Assembly: GCA_905193085.1 (NCBI GenBank)
Contig: CAJJNI010000176.1
Span: 1 to 5,310, forward strand
Direction: 5' to 3'
Length of the DNA stretch: 5,310 bases
Source: an uncultured Lachnospiraceae bacterium
GTDB taxonomy: Bacteria; Bacillota; Clostridia; Lachnospirales; Lachnospiraceae
Shown here: positions 1 through 5,077 of the stretch, piece after piece
Numbering within the stretch: position 1 is the first letter of the stretch
Layout: each line of letters begins with the position of its first letter
Position numbers and translations under genes: made by a program
The notes under the pieces: generated by a model
The model's database searches: none
The model's input: only the letters and a program-made list of their open reading frames with translations
What the model was told of the DNA's origin: nothing

Positions 1-54
1 AATTTTATTTTTTTCATATTTTCACACCTTTTTTTTCCTTGATTATTTTAGAAT

Positions 55-82
55 ACCGCCGGCTGTTTTAATTGCCGGCGGC
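55..82 (-). terminator. Probable intrinsic terminator after the cobaltochelatase gene
   Basis: On the minus strand a GC-rich inverted repeat starts 25 nt past the cbiK stop codon. GCCGCCGGC pairs with GCCGGCGGU (8 perfect pairs, 56-63 with 74-81, plus a G-U pair at the base) around a 10-nt loop. An A-rich run lies just upstream. The following tract (UAUUCUAAAAU) is a poor U-run, so termination efficiency is uncertain. On the plus strand the T-run at 91-101 lies about 9 nt from the stem, so the hairpin might also act on a convergent transcript from outside the window. Confidence 0.65.
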
Positions 83-107
83 TTCTATGTTTCCTTTTTT
101 TAATTAT

Positions 108-1106
108 TTACTGAACACTTTCTACTGCAGCTTTTGCATGCTCAACGAAAAGATTCTGAATTGCATCTAACTGTCCAAGACCTTCTACAACACATTCTAC
201 TTCATAGCCTGCATCTTCAAATGTCTTTTTCCATGAACCTTCTTCATCGCCTGCCATATCATTGTTAGCATGGTCACCAGCAACAATCATAAGTGGACGA
301 AGAACAACTTTTTCATAATTTCCTGCTTTTACCAAAGCTAAAACATCATCTAATGAAGGAGTAGCTTCTACAGTACCTACATAATAATTGCTGTATCCTG
401 CATCTTTAAGTTTTGACTGCATCTTAGCATAAACCTGATTTGAGTCTGCTTCTGTACCATGTCCCATGAAACAGATAGCTGTCTTGCCATCATCATAATC
501 TTTAGTTGCATCTGTAATTGCCTTCATTACTGTATCAAAATCTTCATCTGATGTAAGAAGTGGCTCACCAATTGCAACTTTATCAAAATTTGATGCATAT
601 TTTGCAACTTCTTCTGAAAGTTCATCATATTCAAGACCATTCATTAAATGTGTAGGCTGAATAACAAGTTTCTTAACTCCGTTATCAACTGCACGGTCAA
701 GAGCTTCTGTTATATTATCAATTGTTACATTATCTCTCTTCTTTACATGGTCAATAATTATCTGGCTTGTAAAACCTCTTCTTACTGAGAAATTATTTGA
801 AAATTCTTTCTCCATAGCATCTTCAATTGCTCCGATTGTAAGACGACGGCTGTCATTGTAGCTTGTACCAAAACTTACAACAAGTAATTCATTTTCACCT
901 ATTTCATCCTGGTTTCTTGTATTATCCAAAGAAGCGTCCCCCGTATCGTAGTTTTCTTCATCATCAGCCTCATTATTATCAGCTGGTGCCTCTGTCTTTG
1001 ATGCATTTGTGTCTGTGTCCTTGTTCTTGTCAGAACCACAACCTGTCATCATCATTGCTGCAACTCCGGCAACAATAAACATTTTGTAAAGTGATTTTTT
1101 TCTCAT
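108..1106 (-). CDS. cbiK: CbiK-family sirohydrochlorin cobaltochelatase, predicted lipoprotein
   Basis: Encodes 332 residues. CbiK enzymes insert Co2+ into sirohydrochlorin, the entry step of anaerobic (early-cobalt) B12 synthesis. Residues 1-23 form a lipoprotein signal: a basic start (MRKK), a hydrophobic stretch, and lipobox MTGC with the lipidated Cys at 23. Residues 24-70 are an acidic, low-complexity tether. The catalytic domain runs from about 73 to 330, beginning with LLVVSFGTSYNDSR and containing QPTHLMNG (150-157), GHGTE (215-219), GTVEATP (244-250) and GDHANNDMAG (277-286). H216, E247 and H279 are spaced 31 and 32 apart, closely matching the metal-binding His/Glu/His that I recall from Desulfovibrio periplasmic CbiK. 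The chelatase core therefore looks intact. The gene stands alone, without other cbi genes in the window, behind a B12 riboswitch, which suggests repression when B12 is plentiful. The start is fixed by the signal peptide and an AAGGAGG site 7 nt upstream. The extracytoplasmic location is inferred. The natural substrate could differ from sirohydrochlorin, for example another tetrapyrrole. Confidence 0.9.
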   Translation of the reverse strand: MRKKSLYKMFIVAGVAAMMMTGCGSDKNKDTDTNASKTEAPADNNEADDEENYDTGDASLDNTRNQDEIGENELLVVSFGTSYNDSRRLTIGAIEDAMEKEFSNNFSVRRGFTSQIIIDHVKKRDNVTIDNITEALDRAVDNGVKKLVIQPTHLMNGLEYDELSEEVAKYASNFDKVAIGEPLLTSDEDFDTVMKAITDATKDYDDGKTAICFMGHGTEADSNQVYAKMQSKLKDAGYSNYYVGTVEATPSLDDVLALVKAGNYEKVVLRPLMIVAGDHANNDMAGDEEGSWKKTFEDAGYEVECVVEGLGQLDAIQNLFVEHAKAAVESVQ

Positions 1107-1113
1107 TACATTT

Positions 1114-1120
1114 CCTCCTT
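1114..1120 (-). promoter_or_regulatory. Ribosome binding site of cbiK
   Basis: AAGGAGG lies 7 nt before the ATG at 1106. It is a strong consensus site and confirms the start that includes the whole lipoprotein signal. No obvious complementary anti-SD strand was seen next to it, so I favour transcriptional rather than translational control by the upstream riboswitch. Confidence 0.8.
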
Positions 1121-1165
1121 AAAATTTGAATGATTTAACATTCTGCTTGATTTTATTTGTAACAA

Positions 1166-1199
1166 TTTATAAACAACATATTTTACTTGTTTATAAACA
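1166..1199. repeat. Paired TTTATAAACA repeats, one inside a perfect 12-bp palindrome
   Basis: The 10-mer tttataaaca occurs at 1166-1175 and again at 1190-1199, 24 bp apart start to start. The second copy belongs to the perfect palindrome tgtttataaaca (1188-1199). The first is only palindromic in its core tttataaa. The pair sits 47 to 93 bp upstream of the cbiK start, in the untranslated leader. It resembles a tandem operator for a dimeric regulator, but it matches no operator consensus I know, and AT-rich leaders can produce such repeats by chance. The repeat is certain; the function is a guess. Confidence 0.4.
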
Positions 1200-1203
1200 G
1201 ATA

Positions 1204-1297
1204 CCAAATTAGCGGTCCGGAGAAAACATTACATAAAAGCGGGATGTTAATCCCACGATAGGCAAATATTGTAATTTGGGAGGCTTCTGACCCCCAC
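1204..1297 (-). other. Unassigned candidate structured RNA in the cbiK leader
   Basis: Read on the minus strand, this stretch is richer in GC blocks than its surroundings and contains several helices. CCAAAUUA (1279-1272) pairs perfectly with UAAUUUGG (1211-1204). It encloses hairpin GUGGGAU-UAAC-AUCCCGC (1256-1239). A second hairpin, GGGGG (1295-1291) with CUCCC (1282-1278), shares 1278-1279 with the outer helix, so the two compete. Both hairpins contain a pair that is G-U in minus-strand RNA but A-C in plus-strand RNA, which favours a minus-strand transcript. I recognise no known riboswitch class. It may be part of the expression platform of the B12 riboswitch about 110 nt upstream, a second regulatory RNA, or degenerate sequence. 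Confidence 0.4.
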
Positions 1298-1349
1298 ATC
1301 ATAAGTTATTTAATCATAAAATCACATAAACTCTTCTATGTAAATTTTC

Positions 1350-1402
1350 AAAAAACGGTACAATCAATTACTCGTGATTTGGAATGTTATTATCCGGTAC
1401 CA
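1350..1402 (-). terminator. Possible riboswitch-controlled terminator
   Basis: Just downstream of the aptamer, minus-strand UGGUAC (1402-1397) can pair with GUACCG (1361-1356), immediately followed by UUUUUU (1355-1350). An inner hairpin, AAUCA (1379-1375) with UGAUU (1366-1362), stacks on the 3' side and leaves a 17-nt bulge on the 5' side. Position and U-tract suit a B12 expression platform in which ligand binding promotes termination. The stem is short and bulged, and I could not identify a clear antiterminator, so this is tentative. Confidence 0.35.
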
Positions 1403-1404
1403 AA

Positions 1405-1608
1405 CTGCTGGCAGGTTTCCTGACTTTTATATCAACACATAAGATATGCCTTCCCAAAATATTCAGTGACTGTACAGTAAATGCACTCTATATCTTATAC
1501 TCCATAATTACAGTGACGAGTTCGTACAGGACTTTCACCTGTTTCCCTTTTAACTTTTGTCTTATCATAGACTTAAACATCATTTATATAAAGCAAAAGC
1601 ACCAGTAG
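1405..1608 (-). promoter_or_regulatory. Cobalamin (B12) riboswitch aptamer
   Basis: The minus strand carries the conserved blocks of the cobalamin riboswitch in order. First comes GGGAAACAGGTGAAAGTCC (1547-1529), then GTCACTGTAA (1517-1508), then a peripheral arm closed by a 9-bp helix (1490-1498 with 1439-1447) containing GGGAAGGC, and finally AGTCAGGAAACCTGCC (1425-1410). The closing P1 helix is CUACUGGU (1608-1601) with GCCAGCAG (1412-1405), with one A-C mismatch. The total of about 204 nt is usual for the class. It lies between the promoter at 1680-1708 and cbiK in the same orientation, so it should lower cbiK expression when adenosylcobalamin or a related corrinoid is abundant. The aptamer identity is secure; the exact ends and ligand form are not. 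Confidence 0.95.
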
Positions 1609-1679
1609 TTTTTTATTCAGTTTTTATTAAGTGCAAAATTTTATCAATAAGATTTAACTTTGCATAATACATAATTTGT

Positions 1680-1708
1680 ATTGTAACATTTTATGTTAAA
1701 ATATGCAA
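1680..1708 (-). promoter_or_regulatory. Sigma-A-type promoter of the riboswitch-cbiK unit
   Basis: On the minus strand, -35 TTGCAT (1708-1703) and -10 TACAAT (1685-1680) are separated by 17 nt, with an extended -10 TG (TGTTACAAT). Transcription would begin near 1673, about 65 nt before the first aptamer helix and after the trmD stop at 1739. cbiK therefore probably has its own transcript rather than depending on read-through from the trmD operon. Confidence 0.7.
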
Positions 1709-1738
1709 TACATCAATTTATATATATTATAAATAATC

Positions 1739-2479
1739 TCAATCCTGTTCTTTGTTTTCATATTCTTTCAAAAACTTTATATCATTCTTATCTAAAAACG
1801 CTGTTTCTAATAAGTCCGGTCTTCTGTTTTTGGTTCTTATTAAAGACTGCTGTCTTCTCCATTTTTCTATATTAGCATGATGCCCAGAAAGAAGTACATC
1901 AGGAACCTGTTTTTCATGCCACACAGCAGGTCTGCTGTATTGCGGATATTCAAGCAGATTGTCATAAAAAGATTCAAATTCTGCTGACTGCTCATTATTA
2001 AGAACTCCTTTTACCAGCCTTGAAATTGCGTCCATCATAACCATAGCCGGAAGCTCTCCGCCTGTAAGAACATAATCTCCAATTGAAACATTATCTGTAA
2101 CTATTTCTTCCAATACTCTTTCATCTATACCTTCATAATGTCCACACAAAAAGACTATATCTTCTTCTTTCGAAAAATCTTCTGCCATTTTCTGAGAAAA
2201 AACACTTCCCTGTGGTGTCAGATACACTACTCTTGGTTTCTTTTTCATCTTGTCACATACAGACTGACATGCCAGATATACAGGCTCTGCCTGCATAACC
2301 ATTCCGGCACCGCCGCCGTATGGATAATCATCTACTTTATTATGCTTATTAAATGCAAAATCTCTTATATTTACAGCCTGAAGACTTATTTTGCCTTCTT
2401 CTATCGCTCTCCCTGTAATGCTTGTTTTCATTACACTTTCTATCATTTCAGGAAATAATGTCAACACATGGTAATTCAT
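1739..2479 (-). CDS. trmD: tRNA (guanine-37-N1)-methyltransferase
   Basis: Encodes 246 residues, the normal length for TrmD. This cytoplasmic SPOUT-fold homodimer uses S-adenosylmethionine to make m1G37 in tRNAs with G36-G37, preventing +1 frameshifting. Visible motifs are the start MNYHVLTLFPEM, DYPYGGGAGMVMQ (51-63), CGHYEGIDERV (112-122, including E116), the knot and AdoMet loop SIGDYVLTGGELPA (132-145), R154, LLEYPQYSRP (175-184) and VPDVLLSGHHANIEKWR (192-208). The position matching E. coli catalytic D169 is Glu here (E169, in EFESF), a conservative change. The start has AAGGAG 8 nt upstream (2488-2493). It follows rimM by 68 nt. It is the last gene of the translation cluster here: rplS, its usual downstream neighbour, is absent, and no convincing terminator was seen after it. 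Confidence 0.97.
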   Translation of the reverse strand: MNYHVLTLFPEMIESVMKTSITGRAIEEGKISLQAVNIRDFAFNKHNKVDDYPYGGGAGMVMQAEPVYLACQSVCDKMKKKPRVVYLTPQGSVFSQKMAEDFSKEEDIVFLCGHYEGIDERVLEEIVTDNVSIGDYVLTGGELPAMVMMDAISRLVKGVLNNEQSAEFESFYDNLLEYPQYSRPAVWHEKQVPDVLLSGHHANIEKWRRQQSLIRTKNRRPDLLETAFLDKNDIKFLKEYENKEQD

Positions 2480-2547
2480 ACATTTTTCTCCTTTATACTG
2501 TCATTATAATCATGTATTATGTAAACCAACATATATACTACGACAGT

Positions 2548-3066
2548 TTATTTATCCGGCAAAAGACCTTCCATTATATGAATTTTTATGAATCCATCTT
2601 TAACATTAACATCTAATATACATTCTTTAATTGCCGGAACCAAAAGTTCATCTTCGCAATCTTCCATATTTATTACATAAACATCGTTAGCTCCCGTCTG
2701 CATTACATCAGTAAGCTTTCCAATGTGATTATCATTTTCATCAATTACATCAAGACCTATCATATCTGCAATAAAATATTCGTCTTCGTCAAGTTCAACA
2801 GCATTTTCTCTTGTAACATAAAGCTGTTTTCCTTTGTATTTTTCTATATCATTTATATTGTCGTATCCTTTAAACTTCAAAATAACAAACTGCTTGAAAA
2901 ATTTAACACTCTGTATTTCCAAATCTATATAGCCTTTTCCTGTATCAAGCTTTACATTTTTTAATTTACAGAATCTTTGTGGGTCATCAGTTGTCGGAAA
3001 TACTTTTACTTCCCCTTTTATACCGTGAGTATTGGCTATACCACCAACTTTAAGAAAATCTTCCAT
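2548..3066 (-). CDS. rimM: Ribosome maturation factor RimM
   Basis: Encodes 172 residues from the preferred start at 3066; a longer in-frame ATG at 3078 would give 176. RimM binds ribosomal protein S19 and helps assemble the head of the 30S subunit. The N-terminal RimM domain begins FLKVGGIANTHGIKGEVKVF and contains TTDDPQRF. The C-terminal PRC-barrel domain begins near EDEYFIADMIGLDVID and includes GKLTDVMQTGANDVYVI and LLVPAIKECILDV. Length and domain order are normal. The shorter start is preferred because codons 1-4 of the longer form (ATGGAGGAGCAG) are themselves the Shine-Dalgarno of the inner ATG, whereas nothing SD-like precedes the outer ATG, and the family usually starts a few residues before FLKVG. 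It shares the cluster with trmD, as in most bacteria. Confidence 0.95.
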   Translation of the reverse strand: MEDFLKVGGIANTHGIKGEVKVFPTTDDPQRFCKLKNVKLDTGKGYIDLEIQSVKFFKQFVILKFKGYDNINDIEKYKGKQLYVTRENAVELDEDEYFIADMIGLDVIDENDNHIGKLTDVMQTGANDVYVINMEDCEDELLVPAIKECILDVNVKDGFIKIHIMEGLLPDK

Positions 3067-3069
3067 CTG

Positions 3070-3076
3070 CTCCTCC
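3070..3076 (-). promoter_or_regulatory. Ribosome binding site that decides the rimM start
   Basis: GGAGGAG on the minus strand ends 3 nt before the ATG at 3066 (GGAGG is 5 nt away). It overlaps the alternative upstream ATG at 3078, which has no purine-rich site of its own. This makes 3066 the likelier start. Confidence 0.65.
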
Positions 3077-3080
3077 ATAA

Positions 3081-3171
3081 TTGTGTTAATGGCACGGACT
3101 TTGGCTCATTGCCCGCGTAAAGAAAACCGGGCAGGAAAGACCACCCGGTTTGATATTGCCTCATAACACAA
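3081..3171 (-). other. Structured intergenic element between khpA and rimM, with attenuator-like hairpin
   Basis: Minus-strand UUGUGUUA (3171-3164) pairs perfectly with UAACACAA (3088-3081). A small internal loop follows, then GGCA (3160-3157) pairs with UGCC (3094-3091), closing the whole gap. Inside lies the hairpin AAACCGGG (3151-3144) with CCCGGUUU (3131-3124), 8 bp and a 12-nt loop, running into UUUUCUUU (3126-3119), which looks like an intrinsic terminator. A competing helix, UGCCCG (3133-3128) with CGGGCA (3115-3110), would break that hairpin. The element ends just before the rimM start region and begins 2 nt after the khpA stop. It could lower rimM-trmD output relative to rpsP or respond to a ligand or protein. 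I recognise no catalogued RNA family. Confidence 0.55.
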
Positions 3172-3173
3172 CA

Positions 3174-3404
3174 TTACTGTATTATTTCTACAATTACTTT
3201 TTTATCTTGTTTTGACGCAGCTGCTTTAACAACATTACGAATTGATTTCGCAATGCGTCCCTGCTTGCCGATTACTTTACCCATATCCTCCTGTGCAACA
3301 TGAAGCTCAAGAGTGATAGTATTTTCTGTCTCTGTCTTATCTACAACAACTTTATCAGGCTCATCGACTAAAGCTTTTGCAATTACCTCAACTAATTCCT
3401 TCAT
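3174..3404 (-). CDS. khpA: KH-domain RNA-binding protein KhpA
   Basis: Encodes 76 residues, the usual size of this single type II KH-domain protein (formerly YlqC). Family members bind RNA through a GxxG loop and, in several Firmicutes, pair with KhpB (EloR/Jag) to influence RNA stability and cell elongation. The GxxG signature is seen as VIGKQGRIAKSIR (44-56, GKQG 46-49), flanked by the expected beta-alpha-alpha-beta pattern and ending in KKVIVEIIQ. It starts 18 nt after the rpsP stop, with GGGAGGT 6 nt before its ATG, so it is almost certainly cotranscribed with rpsP, its conserved neighbour in this phylum. Nothing in the protein looks unusual. Confidence 0.95.
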   Translation of the reverse strand: MKELVEVIAKALVDEPDKVVVDKTETENTITLELHVAQEDMGKVIGKQGRIAKSIRNVVKAAASKQDKKVIVEIIQ

Positions 3405-3422
3405 TCAGATACCTCCCGGCAA

Positions 3423-3668
3423 TTATTTCTCAATACCTGCTGCCTTGAAGATCTTTCCTACAACTTCTGTTGGCTGAGCACCATTTGCAAGCCATTTTTT
3501 TGCTAATTCTTCATTTACCTTGAATGTGCTTGGGTCTGTGCTTGGATCATATGTTCCAATCTCCTCAATAAATTTACCATCTCTTGGTGATCTTGAATCA
3601 GCTACAATAATTCTGTAAAAAGGTGCTTTCTTCTGTCCCATTCTTCTTAATCTGATTTTTACTGCCAT
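3423..3668 (-). CDS. rpsP: 30S ribosomal protein S16
   Basis: Encodes 81 residues, a typical length for bacterial S16, which binds the 5' domain of 16S rRNA and is needed for early 30S assembly. The signature MAVKIRLRRMGQKKAPFYRI is at the N-terminus, followed by ADSRSPRDGKFIEEIGTYDP and the C-terminal segment containing WLANGAQPTEVVGKIFKAAG. A GGAGG site lies 8 nt before the ATG (3677-3681). An out-of-frame ATG at 3675 sits between them and is too close to the SD to matter. It follows ffh after 41 nt and precedes khpA, the standard Firmicute order. Confidence 0.98.
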   Translation of the reverse strand: MAVKIRLRRMGQKKAPFYRIIVADSRSPRDGKFIEEIGTYDPSTDPSTFKVNEELAKKWLANGAQPTEVVGKIFKAAGIEK

Positions 3669-3709
3669 TTTTCATTCCTCCGTATTATAAATAGTTATAA
3701 ATTATATCA

Positions 3710-5062
3710 TTAAAAAGGAAGGTTAAACATTCCTTTTTTCATGCGCTTTCCTTTACCGTTCATCATTCCCGGTAACTGTTTCATCATCTTTCTTGCCTGT
3801 TCAAACTGTTTAACAAGCTTATTTACTTCACTGATATCAACACCGGCACCATTTGCTATTCTTCTTTTTCGTGACGGATTAAGTATTTCCGGATTCGACC
3901 TTTCTTTTGGTGTCATGGACAAAATCATCGCTTCTACTTTTGATAACATTTTGTCATCTACCATATTTTCCAAATCCTTCATCTGGCCTCCTATTCCAGG
4001 AAGCATAGATAATATACTGCTGATACCACCCATTTTTTTCATTTGCTGCATCTGGTCTAAATAATCATCAAAACCAACTGTCGCTTTTCTTATCTTCTTT
4101 TCTAATTGGGCTGCTTTCTCTTCGTCAACCTCGTCCTGGACCTTTTCTATAAGAGTAAGGACATCACCCATTCCTAAAATTCTTGATGCCATTCTGTCAG
4201 GATAGAACTGTTCCAAATCTGAAAGCTTCTCGCCCATACCAACATATAATATAGGCTTACCTGTAACAGACCTGATTGAAAGAGCCGCACCACCTCTGGT
4301 GTCACCATCTAACTTAGTAAGAATGACTCCATCAATTCCGATTTTGTCCTGAAACATTCCTGCAACATTTACTGCATCCTGACCTGTCATTGCATCAACA
4401 ACAAGCACTGTCTGGTCGACATTAACTGCAGCTTTAATATTTACAAGCTCATTCATCATATCTTCATCTACATGAAGACGACCTGCTGTATCTAAAATTA
4501 AAACATTAAAACCATTATTCTTAGCATATTCATATGCCGCTTTTGCTATTTCAACAGGCTGTCTGCTGTTTTCAAGGGTAAAAACTTCAACCTGCTGTTT
4601 CTTACCGTTTATCTGAAGCTGCTCAATGGCCGCTGGTCTGTAAACATCACATGCAACAAGCAATGGCTTTCTGCCTTTCTGCTTTAACTTTCCGGCAATC
4701 TTTGCCGTTGTTGTTGTCTTACCTGCACCCTGAAGACCTGCCATCATAATAACAGTCACTTCATTACTGCTTCTTAATGCAATTTCTGTTGTATCAGAAC
4801 CCATAAGAGAGACAAGTTCTTCATTAACTATCTTAATTACCATCTGACCAGGATTCAAACCATTCATAACATCCTGTCCGACTGCTCTCTCTTCAACTGT
4901 TTTTACAAATTGTTTTACAACCTTAAAACTTACATCTGCCTCTAATAAAGCCATCTTTACTTCTTTAAGTGCAGCCTTTACATCTGCTTCCGTAAGTCGG
5001 CCCTTACTTCTTAAATTTTTAAAAACATTCTGCAGCTTATCTGATAAGTTTTCAAATGCCAT
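3710..5062 (-). CDS. ffh: Signal recognition particle protein Ffh (SRP54 homologue)
   Basis: Encodes 450 residues, full length. Ffh binds 4.5S/6S SRP RNA and signal sequences of nascent membrane and secreted proteins, and docks with FtsY at the membrane in a GTP-dependent cycle. The N domain (about 1-85) is followed by the G domain, with P-loop GLQGAGKT (109-116), CDVYRPAAIEQL (138-149), DTAGR (191-195), TKLDGD (249-254) and GMGEKLSDLEQF (275-286). The methionine-rich M domain (about 325-435) includes the signal-binding finger region around QMQQMKKMGG and the SRP RNA-binding motif SRKRRIANGAG (397-407). The tail is basic and ends FNLPF. All GTPase elements are intact. The ORF starts 12 nt after the ylxM stop, implying cotranscription with its predicted partner. 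Confidence 0.98.
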   Translation of the reverse strand: MAFENLSDKLQNVFKNLRSKGRLTEADVKAALKEVKMALLEADVSFKVVKQFVKTVEERAVGQDVMNGLNPGQMVIKIVNEELVSLMGSDTTEIALRSSNEVTVIMMAGLQGAGKTTTTAKIAGKLKQKGRKPLLVACDVYRPAAIEQLQINGKKQQVEVFTLENSRQPVEIAKAAYEYAKNNGFNVLILDTAGRLHVDEDMMNELVNIKAAVNVDQTVLVVDAMTGQDAVNVAGMFQDKIGIDGVILTKLDGDTRGGAALSIRSVTGKPILYVGMGEKLSDLEQFYPDRMASRILGMGDVLTLIEKVQDEVDEEKAAQLEKKIRKATVGFDDYLDQMQQMKKMGGISSILSMLPGIGGQMKDLENMVDDKMLSKVEAMILSMTPKERSNPEILNPSRKRRIANGAGVDISEVNKLVKQFEQARKMMKQLPGMMNGKGKRMKKGMFNLPF

Positions 5063-5068
5063 TTAATT

Positions 5069-5077
5069 ACCTCCTTA
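5069..5077 (-). promoter_or_regulatory. ffh ribosome binding site overlapping the ylxM stop codon
   Basis: TAAGGAGGT on the minus strand serves both as the ylxM stop (TAA, 5077-5075) and as the start of the ffh Shine-Dalgarno (AAGGAGGT, 6 nt before the ATG). The arrangement suggests translational coupling, with ribosomes ending ylxM close to the ffh start. Confidence 0.75.

Noticed and set aside
863..1078. Plus-strand open frame of 71 codons
   Set aside because: It is antisense to the acidic linker and signal region of cbiK; its His/Leu/Gln-rich composition is that of a shadow frame.
1204..1297. Remnant of an IS200/IS605-type element end or its guide RNA
   Set aside because: The GC blocks superficially recall such ends, but there is no transposase or TnpB fragment, no defined boundary, and the G-U pairing bias fits a leader RNA in the cbiK transcript better.
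1384..1608. Plus-strand open frame of 74 codons
   Set aside because: It lies almost wholly over the B12 aptamer on the other strand, has no ribosome binding site and no recognisable protein features.
1716..1734. AT-only inverted repeat atttata/tataaat just after trmD as a terminator
   Set aside because: Seven A-T pairs with no GC and no U-run on the minus strand. It is too weak for an intrinsic terminator and is common in AT-rich spacers.
2480..2547. Structured leader between rimM and trmD
   Set aside because: Only a 5-bp CUGUC/GACAG pairing and weak AT pairings are seen; nothing beyond a normal ribosome binding site.
2138..2964. Several plus-strand open frames opposite trmD and rimM
   Set aside because: They are rich in Phe, Ile, Tyr and Cys as expected of reverse-strand shadows of AT-rich genes, and lie opposite well-supported conserved genes.
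3741..4064. Plus-strand open frame of 107 codons
   Set aside because: It is antisense to the ffh M domain; its apparent hydrophobicity comes from the complement of charged and Met codons.
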